A stretch of DNA of 64,000 nt from DRPG01 sp964655065 (lineage in GTDB: Bacteria > Myxococcota_A > UBA796 > GCA-2862545). The notes below the pieces were generated by a model that ran no database searches, was not told the DNA's origin, and worked only from the letters and a program-made list of their open reading frames with translations. Shown piece by piece: positions 28,659-37,438 of this stretch. Within the stretch, counting starts at the first letter, position 1, and each line of letters opens with the position of its first letter. A program made the position numbers and the translations under genes. The stretch spans positions 1-64,000 of the forward strand of contig CAZZLC010000023.1 of NCBI GenBank assembly GCA_964655065.1, in the 5' to 3' direction.

Positions 28659-29467
28659 GGTGGTTCAAGGCCCACGGTCTCGGCAACGACTACCTCGTGG
28701 CCGTCGACCTGGCGGCGCCCCTCACGCCGGAGCGGGTCCGGGCCCTCTGCGATCGCCACCGGGGCATCGGCTCTGACGGCATCCTCGAGCCGACGGCGTC
28801 CGGCCGTGCCGATCACGGCGTCCGCATCTGGAACCCCGATGGTTCGGTGGCCGAGAAGTCCGGCAACGGTCTGCGCATCTTCGCGTTCTGGCTCGCGCGG
28901 GATCGGGGGGCGTCGAACGCGTTCACGGTCGACACCGGGTCCGACGTCGTGCAGTGCGAGGTCGACGGCCGGGTGGTGACGGTGGAGATGGGCGTGGCCA
29001 CGGTGGGCCCCTGGGTCGACCAGCGCGTGTCCCTCGCCGAGCTCGGCGCGGGCTCTGGCGAGCTCTCGGTCACCGAGGTCCGGATCGGCAATCCCCACGC
29101 CGTGGTGTGGGCACCGGGCGACCTCGACGCGCTGCCGTGGCGGGACTGGGGAGCGGCGCTCGAGCGTCACCCCCACTTTCCCGATCGCACGAACGTCCAG
29201 TTCGTGGAGCCCCGGCCCGACGGAGCGGCGCTCCGGATCTGGGAGCGGGGGGCTGGTGAGACCACGGCCTCGGGGTCCAGCGCGTGTGCGGTGGCGGCAG
29301 TCGCGGCTGCCCGCGGTCACCAGCCTCACGACGTGACCCAGGCGCTGACGATGCCCGGGGGCGTGCTCCACGTCATCGTGCGCAGCTCCGGGGCGGTGCG
29401 CCTGCGTGGGCCCGTCGCGCCGATCGGCTCGATGCAGCTCGACCCAGATTACGACGCCGGTCCCTGA
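28655..29467 (+). CDS. dapF: Diaminopimelate epimerase-like protein with Ser in both catalytic Cys positions
   Basis: 270 residues, DapF fold throughout: FKAHGLGNDYLV, RHRGIGSDGIL, NPDGSVAEKSGNGLRI, GNPHAVVW and ERGAGETTASGSS. Canonical DapF uses two Cys as acid and base (CGNG and ACG-type motifs). Here both are Ser (Ser 69 and Ser 206), with one Cys at 211. Either this is a lineage variant of DapF or it acts on something else; I recall SGNG in other DapF-annotated sequences but cannot verify it. GTG 28655 overlaps the preceding stop (GTGA). If it is the real DapF, it makes meso-diaminopimelate for lysine and peptidoglycan. Confidence 0.8.
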   Translation: MRWFKAHGLGNDYLVAVDLAAPLTPERVRALCDRHRGIGSDGILEPTASGRADHGVRIWNPDGSVAEKSGNGLRIFAFWLARDRGASNAFTVDTGSDVVQCEVDGRVVTVEMGVATVGPWVDQRVSLAELGAGSGELSVTEVRIGNPHAVVWAPGDLDALPWRDWGAALERHPHFPDRTNVQFVEPRPDGAALRIWERGAGETTASGSSACAVAAVAAARGHQPHDVTQALTMPGGVLHVIVRSSGAVRLRGPVAPIGSMQLDPDYDAGP

Positions 29468-29480
29468 CCACGGAGAACTG

Positions 29481-31040
29481 GTGTCGGAAGATCGGGCGAA
29501 CCTCGACGACTTCGAGCGAAAGCTCGTTCTGCGACCGCTCGCGCGGGGTGACTTCGAAGACGTCGCCGATCTCCAGCTCGCGTGCTTTCCCGGGCAGCCA
29601 CCGTGGACCGAGGCAGAGTTCGGCAGCCACCTGCGGGAGTTTCCCGAGGGCCAGCTCGGCGTGTTCATCGAGGACCGGCTCGTGGCCTCCGCCAGCAGCC
29701 TGATCATTCAGCAGGACGACTTCGGCGATCTGCACAACTGGAAGTCGGTCAGCGGCGACGGCACGATCACCAATCACGACCCCGATGGCGACACGCTCTA
29801 CGGCATCGAGATCCAGGTCCATCCGGACTTCCGGGGAATGCGGCTCGCGCGACGGCTCTACGACGCTCGAAAGCAGCTGGTCGTCGAGCGCGAGCTCGCA
29901 CGAATCGCGATCGGTGGCCGGATCCCGGGCTACGCGCGATATCGCGACGAGATGACCGCTCGGGAGTACGTCGAGGCGGTCGTCGAGCGTCGCCTTCACG
30001 ACCCGGTACTCACCGTCCAGCTCGCCAACGGGTTCCAGCTGCGCGCGCTCATCCCGGACTACGACCGTTCCGACGAGGACTCGGCGGGCTACGCCACCCA
30101 CCTCGAGTGGACCAACCTCGACCACGTGCCCGACCGCAACCGTCAGCGTCGGGCCGTCCGCATGGTCAAGCTCGCGGCAGTGCAGTGGCAGATGCGTCAG
30201 ATCGAGCACATCCGCGAGTTCGAACAACAGTGTCGGTTCTTCGTGGACACGGCCTCCGACTACGAGTCCGACTTCGTCGTCTTTCCCGAGTTGTTCACCC
30301 TCGAGCTGCTGACCCTGCTGGACAATCGCAAGCCCGAGCAGGCGATTCGGCAGCTCGCCGAGTACACGCCCCGCTACCTCGAGCTGTTCAGCGACCTCGC
30401 ACTCCGGAACAACGTCAACATCGTCGCTGGCTCCACGGTCACCGTCGAGGACGACACCCTGTTCAACGTCGCGCACCTGTTTCGCCGTGACGGCACGCTC
30501 GAGCGCCAGAAGAAGATCCACATCACCCAGCCGGAGTCGCGCTGGTGGGGGGTCCAGGGCGGCGACGAGGTTCGCGTGTTCGACACGGACAAGGGCAAGA
30601 TCGCGATCCTGATCTGCTACGACGTCGAGTTTCCGGAGCTGGTGCGGGTCGCGGTGGCCATGGGCGCGCGGATCATCTGCGTCCCCTACAACACCAACGA
30701 CCGCTACGGCCACGTTCGGGTACGCACCTCGGCCCGTGCGAGGTGCATCGAGAACCACGTCTACGTGTTGACGGCTGGCTGCGTCGGTAACCTGCCCTTC
30801 GTCGAGAACGCGGACGTCCACTACGCGCAGTCCGGGGTCTACACGCCCCTGGACGTGGGCTTCGCGTGGGACGGCATCGCCGCCGAGGCCTCGCCCAACC
30901 ACGAGACCGTGCTCGTGCACGACGTCGACACCGAGCAGCTTCGACGTCATCGGCTGCGCGGATCGACCCGCAACTGGCATGATCGGCGCACCGATCTCTA
31001 TCGGGTCACCTGGAAAGGGGAGACCCCGAGGGAAGTCTGA
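29481..31040 (+). CDS. GNAT acetyltransferase - nitrilase-superfamily amidohydrolase fusion
   Basis: 519 residues from GTG 29481 (CGGAG upstream). Residues about 15-190 are a GNAT domain (LRPLARGDFEDVADLQLACF, VHPDFRGMRLARRLYDARKQ). Residues about 225-500 are a carbon-nitrogen hydrolase with an intact Glu-Lys-Cys triad: Glu 270 in VFPELF, Lys 345 in RQKKIH and Cys 379 in LICYDVEFPE. This fusion is known in bacteria (YhcX-like proteins) but its substrate is not settled. One half may acetylate an amine while the other hydrolyses an amide or nitrile; that is inference. It follows dapF by 13 bases and shares one base with the next start. Confidence 0.92.
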   Translation: MSEDRANLDDFERKLVLRPLARGDFEDVADLQLACFPGQPPWTEAEFGSHLREFPEGQLGVFIEDRLVASASSLIIQQDDFGDLHNWKSVSGDGTITNHDPDGDTLYGIEIQVHPDFRGMRLARRLYDARKQLVVERELARIAIGGRIPGYARYRDEMTAREYVEAVVERRLHDPVLTVQLANGFQLRALIPDYDRSDEDSAGYATHLEWTNLDHVPDRNRQRRAVRMVKLAAVQWQMRQIEHIREFEQQCRFFVDTASDYESDFVVFPELFTLELLTLLDNRKPEQAIRQLAEYTPRYLELFSDLALRNNVNIVAGSTVTVEDDTLFNVAHLFRRDGTLERQKKIHITQPESRWWGVQGGDEVRVFDTDKGKIAILICYDVEFPELVRVAVAMGARIICVPYNTNDRYGHVRVRTSARARCIENHVYVLTAGCVGNLPFVENADVHYAQSGVYTPLDVGFAWDGIAAEASPNHETVLVHDVDTEQLRRHRLRGSTRNWHDRRTDLYRVTWKGETPREV

Positions 31041-32317
31041 TGGAACACCTCGTTCGCCTCGCCGAAGCCGAGCTCTCCCGTGGACACCCCCTCGAGGCGT
31101 TGGCCAGACTGAGGCCGGCGCTACGCTATCCCCAGGACTACGATTCCAACGGCTTTGTCGAGGTCGTTCGCGTCTTCCGGGAGATCGTCCGCCGGGAGGC
31201 CCCGTCCCTCGAGGGGCCGATCGCAGCGGTGCTCGCCAGTCCGGACCACGTCGAGCGGCTGTACGATGCGGCTCGGGCGCTCCACGAGCACGAGATCCAC
31301 GACGTCGCAGCCCTGTTTCTCGGCCGGGCGAACCGCCTGATGCCCGGACGGGTCACCCTGGTCTCCGAGCTGTGTGCGACACTGGGCGCGGACCTGCGGC
31401 ACCCCGAGGCTCTCACCGTGCTCGCGCAGTCGGGTCTCGTGCCGCGCGACCCCTTCTGCCTCTACCTCACCGCCCACCACCGGCTGATGTCGGGCGATCG
31501 CGACGGAGCGGCCCGGACGCGGGCCGAGGTCCGCGACGAGGGAGACGCGATGCTCACCGAGGCGCTGCGACGCCTCGACGGACTGCTCGCCCGTGCCGCT
31601 GCCGTGGCCGCGGCGACCTCGCTCGACCGGGTGGACCTCACCGGCTGGCACGCGGCGCTCGACGGTTCGCTCTTGCTGCACGAGGTCCGGGGCGGTATCG
31701 GCATGAACGGTCGGGCCGGTGATCTCGCGGACTCGCTGGGCCTCGTTCGTGCCGGGGTGGAGGCGATGGCGCGGCTCGTCATCTCCACGGGACGGCCGGT
31801 CGCCCACGTCTGCCCCGCGACCGACCGGTCGTCGCAGATCCTCGGTCTCGCGCTCGCGGAACGGCTCGACCGACCGGTCCTGCGCTACCGCGAGCAACTC
31901 CGCGACAGCATCATCGTGGTCTACGACCTTCGGGAGGTCGACCCCGGGATGCGCTCCGCCCTGCACCGCCACGACGGCAACGTGCTGTGGGTCCACGCCG
32001 CTTCGTGGTCCCGACCGGGGCCCATCAGCCCGGACGTGGCGACGGTGCTCTGCCAGCGCGTCACCCCGCCGTGGGCGCTCGACCAGCGACCCCAGGAGCT
32101 CGTGGTTCGCGACGTGGCGAGCGCGGTGCCTGCCTCGGGTCGGCGCGACGGCGGGCTGCCGACCGCCCTCGTCGAAGCGACCCGCGACCTCACCGACGCC
32201 GATGCGCTCGGGTTCGTGCGCGCTGCCGGGCGCCGCCGGACCCCCCTGCGGGGCTCGCCGGTGCCGTCGGAGCGCGTGGCCCCCGATGCCCGGGCGGGCC
32301 TGCGCACGTGGGTCTGA
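31040..32317 (+). CDS. Hypothetical protein, last gene of the DapF/GNAT-nitrilase operon
   Basis: 425 residues, no signal peptide. The N-terminal third is helical and TPR-like (LVRLAEAELSRGHPLEALAR, YDAARALHEHEIHDVAALFL). The C-terminal part carries alternating strands and helices (RPVAHVCPATDRSSQILGLA, DSIIVVYDLREVDPGMRSAL) without a motif I recognise. The ATG shares its A with the stop of the fusion gene, so translation is tightly coupled and a functional link is likely. A hairpin at 32338-32353 may end the operon. Confidence 0.7.
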   Translation: MEHLVRLAEAELSRGHPLEALARLRPALRYPQDYDSNGFVEVVRVFREIVRREAPSLEGPIAAVLASPDHVERLYDAARALHEHEIHDVAALFLGRANRLMPGRVTLVSELCATLGADLRHPEALTVLAQSGLVPRDPFCLYLTAHHRLMSGDRDGAARTRAEVRDEGDAMLTEALRRLDGLLARAAAVAAATSLDRVDLTGWHAALDGSLLLHEVRGGIGMNGRAGDLADSLGLVRAGVEAMARLVISTGRPVAHVCPATDRSSQILGLALAERLDRPVLRYREQLRDSIIVVYDLREVDPGMRSALHRHDGNVLWVHAASWSRPGPISPDVATVLCQRVTPPWALDQRPQELVVRDVASAVPASGRRDGGLPTALVEATRDLTDADALGFVRAAGRRRTPLRGSPVPSERVAPDARAGLRTWV

Positions 32318-32337
32318 GCCGCAGAAGCGAGGCGCCG

Positions 32338-32353
32338 GGCTCGATCACGAGCC
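32338..32353. terminator. Possible bidirectional terminator between convergent genes
   Basis: GGCTCG-ATCA-CGAGCC, a six-pair GC-rich hairpin with a four-base loop, lies 21 bases after the stop at 32317 and over the last codons of the carotenoid oxygenase gene. On the plus strand GGGGCTTCCTT follows. No strong T-run, so the call is tentative. Confidence 0.4.
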
Positions 32354-33769
32354 GGGGCTTCCTTCCGGATCCGCGGGCGTCCACTGACCGTGGAGCGCAG
32401 GCGGTACGGCGTGGGGCAGCCGCAGTCTCGCCTGGGTCTCGAGCGTCGTCGGGTCCACGACCCAGATCTCGCTCGGCCCCTCGGGGTCGAACACCCAGGT
32501 CACGAGCCACCGCCCGTCGGCCACTGGCAGCGGCTCGCCGGGGATCCGAGGGTACAGCTCGCGGTAGGTCAGTCGCGAGTCGGGCTCCAGGCGGCCGAGG
32601 CCCGTGAGCACCGGGTGCTGAAGGTCTGGGGTTCCGGCCACCCCGAACACCGCGCCGGTCGGGGTGTCGAAGGGGGTGGACGTGGTCGGAAGCTCCATCA
32701 GGTGGTCGGTGAGCGGCTCGATTCGCGTGCGGTCTTCCGGGTCCACGGTCAGCCGGATCGGGGACGGGACACTCTTGCCGACCTGCGCGAGCGGGTCGTC
32801 GATGCGGGGGAAGGTCGGGTAGTGCATGCCGGTGAGCACCACGTTGCCTGCATCGTCTTCGTAGGCGTGGGCCCAGTGGAACACGAACCCCTTGGGGCCC
32901 TGGGCCCAGCGGGGCTCGCCTCCGTCTCGTGGCCACAAGAGCACCAGCCCCGGCTCGTCCTTCAGCCGCAGCGAGGTCACGGGCGTGCGCCAACCCACGA
33001 TTGCCGCCGGGATGTCGAACGACACGGCAGGAAGCACGAACACGCAGTACCGGCGCGTGAGCGCGAAGTCGTGGACGAACGGAAGCTGAGGTAGACCGAG
33101 CCAGTGGGTCTGCAGCTCGCCGCTCGGCGCGACCCGGTGGATCAAGAGGTGCGACTTGAGTCCGTAGGCCGCACCGAAGCTCCAGAGCTCGCCGGTGTGA
33201 GGGTCGAGTCGGGGGTGCGCGGCGAAGGGCAGCTCGGGATTCATCACCCGGTCGATCACCGAGCGGCGATTCTGCAGTCCGCCGTCGAAGTCGAATCGCC
33301 CTCGGGTCTCGAGCGTGTCGGGGTCGACCTCGTGCGGGATCCCTCCCTCCCAGAGGGTGAGCGTGCGGCCGGCGTGCGTGATGATCGAGGTGTTCGCCGC
33401 GTTCTTGAACTTCACGTCGAGCAGGTTCGCCGAGAGCCCGCCCGGGCGGTTCGTCCCGAAGCCTCGGTACAGGATTCGATCGGCTTCTTCCTCGGCCTTC
33501 CACTCCCTGGTCCGGACCCAGTCCGCGCGGTACCGCGCCTTCCCGCCAGAGATCGCCAGACGCTGTACGAACCCGTCTCCGTCGAAGGGATGACCGTACG
33601 GCTGGCCGCCGCGCGCCTGGCGGCCAGGCCCGTTGCGCAAGAGTACGCCGTCGATCTCGGGGGGAATGGTCCCTTCGACGATCTCGAGCTCCACCTCCTC
33701 GCGTACGGGTGAGGCGAGCGCGTTCATCGCGGACTGCACGAGGTCGACGAGGTGACGTTGTTGGACCAC
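32345..33769 (-). CDS. Carotenoid oxygenase family protein
   Basis: 474 residues. Cleaves a carotenoid or related alkene double bond with non-haem iron held by four His. Likely ligands are in AAHPRLDP, PFVHDFALT, VFHWAHAYED and the C-terminal ALHGQW; spacing fits the seven-bladed propeller of the family, as do LLRNGPG near the start and GHPFDGDGFVQRL. GTG 33769 has GGAGGG six bases upstream; ATG 33727 has none. It stands alone between convergent and divergent neighbours. Product could be a retinal-like or apocarotenoid aldehyde; no opsin or carotenoid genes are in the window. Confidence 0.93.
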   Translation of the reverse strand: MVQQRHLVDLVQSAMNALASPVREEVELEIVEGTIPPEIDGVLLRNGPGRQARGGQPYGHPFDGDGFVQRLAISGGKARYRADWVRTREWKAEEEADRILYRGFGTNRPGGLSANLLDVKFKNAANTSIITHAGRTLTLWEGGIPHEVDPDTLETRGRFDFDGGLQNRRSVIDRVMNPELPFAAHPRLDPHTGELWSFGAAYGLKSHLLIHRVAPSGELQTHWLGLPQLPFVHDFALTRRYCVFVLPAVSFDIPAAIVGWRTPVTSLRLKDEPGLVLLWPRDGGEPRWAQGPKGFVFHWAHAYEDDAGNVVLTGMHYPTFPRIDDPLAQVGKSVPSPIRLTVDPEDRTRIEPLTDHLMELPTTSTPFDTPTGAVFGVAGTPDLQHPVLTGLGRLEPDSRLTYRELYPRIPGEPLPVADGRWLVTWVFDPEGPSEIWVVDPTTLETQARLRLPHAVPPALHGQWTPADPEGSPGS

Positions 33770-33932
33770 GGTGGACCCTCCACCGGGGGACGTACTTTTT
33801 CGGGCTCGCCTCTGGGGGCTCGCCGTCGTCCCGGGGGACCGGAGACCCGGCGGCTCGAACGCGCCACGATGCGGTCGATACCTGGGCGGCCCGGTGGGGA
33901 GCCCCGAGCTACCCTTCGGCCGGAGGTTGCCG

Positions 33933-36236
33933 ATGCGGTGGGTCTGCGCTGTGTGCCTGGCGGGATGCGTGTACGTAGGCCGTCAGGACTTCGAGGACCG
34001 GCGCGAGCTGATCGACGAAGACGGCGATGGTGTGCCCTACGCCGACGACTGCAACGACCGGAACGCGCTGCAGTCTCCGGACCTCGCGGAGATCCCCTAC
34101 GACGGCATCGACAACGACTGTGCCGGCGACGGTGACCTGATCGATGCCGACGGCGACGGCTATCCTGGGGTGCTCGAGGAGGACTACGACGGCACCGTCT
34201 ACCCCGAGGTGTTCCGCGATCTGCCGCTCGACTGCGCGGATGACCCCTCGGAGTTCCCGTTCGCCGCCCTGATCTCGCCGGCCCCCGACAACCCGGACGT
34301 TCCATACGACGGGCTCGACGGCGGGTGTGACCGGAGCAACGACTTCGACGCCGACGACGACGGGTTCATGCCCGCCCATGTCCGCGTGGACGGCGAGCGC
34401 ATCGACGTTCGCGTGGCTTTCGCCGCGTACCTCGACCGCTGGGGCATCTCGGGGGAGGAGGCCCAGGGGTTCCTGGCGCCAGGGAACGGGCTGGACGACC
34501 CGGCCGCCTTCTCCGACTGCGACGACACGGACCCTGCGCTCTTCCCGGGCAACGGCCTCGTCGACGTGCTCTATGACGGCATCGACGAGAACTGCGACGG
34601 CGTCAACGAGTACGATGCCGACGGCGACGGCTTTGTACCCCCGCGGTTCGAGGCCGACTTCCAGGCCTACCTCGACCGGCACTTCGCGGGCGGGCCCCCG
34701 AGCTTCGCGATGCCGAGCCAGAACCTCTTCGGCGACTGCCTCGACGAGCCCCACCCCGACTTCCCGGACCTCGATCCGGCCGACGTCCGCCCCAGTGTTC
34801 CCGGCAACCCGGTTCTCGACGAGCCCTACGACGGGATCGACCGCGACTGTGCGCGCGACAACGACTTCGATGCCGACGGTGACGGCTTTGTTCCCGTGGG
34901 ACTCGAGGACGCCGACTGGCTCGCCTATGTCGCGAACTGGGACATCACGGACGAGGAGCGGCGCGCCTGGGCCGCCCCGAACCCCGATGCTCGTCTCGTC
35001 GAACCCCCGGGACGCGGCGACTGCAATGACGACGACGCCCTGATCTGGCCCGGGGCCCTCGAGACGTTCGCGGAGGGAGTGGACCGCGACTGCAACGGTG
35101 TCGCGGGCGCGGGAACCCTGGTGTTCGGCCAGACGGCTCCCGGGGCGCCGGCCAGCGGGTTCGGCTTCGAGGGCGCGTCCAACCCCGAGCTCGGGCGACT
35201 GGCCGACACCTATCTGGTCTTTGTCGCCGCGAACGAGGGGCTCCTCGAGGAGGGGACGCCGCTCGGCGCGATCGGAGTCGCGATTCCGATCCCGGTGCCG
35301 GCCACCGCGCAGCGGTACCAGGCGCCCACCCAGGCGGTCTACCCGCTGTTCAAGCGGACGCCGCAGGCGGTGAATCCCCAGCTCGACATCGCGTACGATC
35401 CCGTCTTCGTCGATGTCGACTCCGACGGCCTCGACGACCCGAGCATCGGGGTCGGGTTTGCCGACGACGATCCGCTGGTCGACAACACGGCGTTGACGCT
35501 GTCCTACGTGCGCTGGCTCACCGCGACCGGCACCTGGGGGGTTCCCCAGAATCAACCCGTGCGTGATCTCGAGACGCGCTACGAGCCGACCGACCTCGAG
35601 GTGGGCTTCGACGCGGCCGGCAATCCCTACGCGTTCACCTGTGGTCCCGACGGCGCGCTCCACTCGCTTCGCGACGTCGGCGTCCCGGCTGGCTCCCAGT
35701 TCGTGGCGGTCCCCGGTCGGGTCTGCTTCGTCGACGGGCCAGCGGAGCCTTCTGGCGACGTGCCGGTGCAGGTCTGTGCCATGGGCGCGTGTACGCCCTA
35801 CGTCCTCGACGACGGGGGAGCGTGGACGGCCGAGCCGCCCGCCGTGCTCGAGGCCGTCGAGCTCGCCGACGACGACGACGGCGTGCTCGCCAAGGTGGTG
35901 GGCGGACTGGCCACCGTCGAGGCTTTCGGCAGCGGGCCGGTCGCCGTGTTCGCGGAGCTCGCAGGTCCCGTGCGACAGCTCGACGCCCACGTCCACGGCG
36001 GCGTCCTCTATGCCGTCGGCGTGGTGCTCGACGATGTCGGCGTGCCCGGGTTGTGGCTCGAGCGGCACGGCGGCACCGTCGATCTCGTCCAGCTGCCGCT
36101 CGATGTTCCCCAGCTCGCCAACCGGATCGTCGACGGCGTGGCGGTGTACGCGGACGGGGATCGCGTGGGCGTCGCGATCCGGGCCGGAGGTGGTGATGCC
36201 TCCAACGTGATCGGCTGGGTGTTCATGAACCCCTGA
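33933..36236 (+). CDS. Lipoprotein with MopE-type metal-binding motifs
   Basis: 767 residues with a short lipoprotein signal (MRWVCAVCLAGC). The first 400 residues hold about five D-x-D-G-D-G loops paired with DCND/DCDD and DGIDNDC-type segments (DEDGDGVPYADDCND, YDGIDENCDGVNEYDADGDG, GVDRDCNG), the calcium-binding motif of MopE-like surface proteins common in Myxococcota. The remainder is beta-rich without a known motif and may be a propeller or a stack of sandwiches. ATG 33933 follows CGGAGG. Probably an outer-surface adhesion or structural protein; the ligand is unknown. Confidence 0.85.
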   Translation: MRWVCAVCLAGCVYVGRQDFEDRRELIDEDGDGVPYADDCNDRNALQSPDLAEIPYDGIDNDCAGDGDLIDADGDGYPGVLEEDYDGTVYPEVFRDLPLDCADDPSEFPFAALISPAPDNPDVPYDGLDGGCDRSNDFDADDDGFMPAHVRVDGERIDVRVAFAAYLDRWGISGEEAQGFLAPGNGLDDPAAFSDCDDTDPALFPGNGLVDVLYDGIDENCDGVNEYDADGDGFVPPRFEADFQAYLDRHFAGGPPSFAMPSQNLFGDCLDEPHPDFPDLDPADVRPSVPGNPVLDEPYDGIDRDCARDNDFDADGDGFVPVGLEDADWLAYVANWDITDEERRAWAAPNPDARLVEPPGRGDCNDDDALIWPGALETFAEGVDRDCNGVAGAGTLVFGQTAPGAPASGFGFEGASNPELGRLADTYLVFVAANEGLLEEGTPLGAIGVAIPIPVPATAQRYQAPTQAVYPLFKRTPQAVNPQLDIAYDPVFVDVDSDGLDDPSIGVGFADDDPLVDNTALTLSYVRWLTATGTWGVPQNQPVRDLETRYEPTDLEVGFDAAGNPYAFTCGPDGALHSLRDVGVPAGSQFVAVPGRVCFVDGPAEPSGDVPVQVCAMGACTPYVLDDGGAWTAEPPAVLEAVELADDDDGVLAKVVGGLATVEAFGSGPVAVFAELAGPVRQLDAHVHGGVLYAVGVVLDDVGVPGLWLERHGGTVDLVQLPLDVPQLANRIVDGVAVYADGDRVGVAIRAGGGDASNVIGWVFMNP

Positions 36237-36256
36237 CCCTCGCCGATGAGGGGCCC

Positions 36257-37429
36257 ATGCCGGGCCCCCACGTCATGGTGATCGACGAAGATCCGCTGAT
36301 GCTGCGGGCGATCCGGCGCGCCGTTCGTTGGATTCGCCCGGACTGGACGCTTGCCCTCGTGCCCTCGCCCGTGGAGGCGCTCGAGGCGCTCGAGGCGCGC
36401 CCGGCGGACGTCGTGGTCGCGGATCTCGCCCTCACCTGGCGCGAACGCGCGGCGCTCGCCGAGCTCGCCCGGCGTCATCCCGAGGCGCTGCGGGTGCTCT
36501 TCACGACCGATCCGGATCGGACCCAGGCGATCGAGCTCACGAGCCTGGCCCACCGCATCGTCGCCAAGGGTCCGAACCCCCAGGAGCTGGTCGCCAGCAT
36601 CGACGACGCACTGACCGCGCGGGCGTGGATGGACTCTGCGGCCTTGAGACGCGTGGTGTTCGGTGCGCGCGACCTTCCGCGAGCGCCCGAGCTCGCCCCG
36701 CAGCTCGCCCTGGTGGCTCGCGATCCGAAGGCCCGCGTCAAGGACCTCGCCGAGGTCGTGAGCCGCGACCCCGCGGTGGCGAGCCGGGTCCTCCGCATCG
36801 CGAGCTCGGTGTGGTTCGCCTCGTCACGTCGCCTCCGCTCACTCGAGGAGGCGATCGCGAGGGTGGGCGTGCGCACACTGCAGGCGTTGGTGCTCGACAC
36901 CGAGATCGCACATCGCTTCCGCGTCCATCCGCGGTCGGGCGTGTCGGCCGACGCGCTGGCGCGCCACAGCTTTCGAGTGGCGCGCACGGCGCTGAGGATC
37001 GCCAGCGACGTGGCTCCTCCCCTCGCCGAGGTCGCGTTTCTCGCCGGGGTCGTGCACGAGGTCGGACAGCTGGTTCTGGCCGAGCGCGAGCCCGAGCGCA
37101 TCGGCCGTGATCGGGAGCTCGCCCGGCGCCGGGGCGTTCCGCTCCACGAGATCGAAGCCGAGCGCCACGGGGTCACCCACGCCACCGTGGGGGCCGCGCT
37201 GCTTCACCTGTGGAGCTTCGACGAGCGTGTGGTCACCGGCGTGCTGGAGCACCATCGTGCCCCGTCGCGCCGGACCGCAGCCGTCGACGTGGCGACGATC
37301 CTCTGGGTCGCCCAGGCAGTGGCCCAGCCTGCCGAAGAGGTCGGCACCGACGTTCCCGCGGAGTTGGCCAAGCTCGGCTGGGGCACGCGGTTCAGCGGCT
37401 GGCGGGAGGTCGTGGACGCGATCGCGTAG
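36257..37429 (+). CDS. Response regulator with HDOD output domain
   Basis: 390 residues. An N-terminal receiver (about 5-120) has the acidic pair Asp 10/Glu 11/Asp 12, phospho-acceptor Asp 56 and Lys 104 (VAKG), so it should be phosphorylatable. Residues about 130-370 form an HDOD domain (ARDPKARVKDLAEVVSRDPA, AFLAGVVHEVGQLVLAERE), which resembles HD phosphodiesterases but usually lacks their activity and works in signalling and surface motility in Myxococcota and Xanthomonas. ATG 36257 follows GAGGGG. The GNAT gene follows after 9 bases. Confidence 0.9.
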   Translation: MPGPHVMVIDEDPLMLRAIRRAVRWIRPDWTLALVPSPVEALEALEARPADVVVADLALTWRERAALAELARRHPEALRVLFTTDPDRTQAIELTSLAHRIVAKGPNPQELVASIDDALTARAWMDSAALRRVVFGARDLPRAPELAPQLALVARDPKARVKDLAEVVSRDPAVASRVLRIASSVWFASSRRLRSLEEAIARVGVRTLQALVLDTEIAHRFRVHPRSGVSADALARHSFRVARTALRIASDVAPPLAEVAFLAGVVHEVGQLVLAEREPERIGRDRELARRRGVPLHEIEAERHGVTHATVGAALLHLWSFDERVVTGVLEHHRAPSRRTAAVDVATILWVAQAVAQPAEEVGTDVPAELAKLGWGTRFSGWREVVDAIA

Positions 37430-37432
37430 CAT
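37427..37432 (+). promoter_or_regulatory. Possible -10 box giving a leaderless GNAT transcript
   Basis: TAGCAT overlaps the stop codon of the HDOD gene and ends six bases before ATG 37439, the spacing expected when transcription begins at the start codon itself. No ribosome site precedes ATG 37439. Operon read-through is the alternative. Confidence 0.3.
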
Positions 37433-37438
37433 CGGGTC

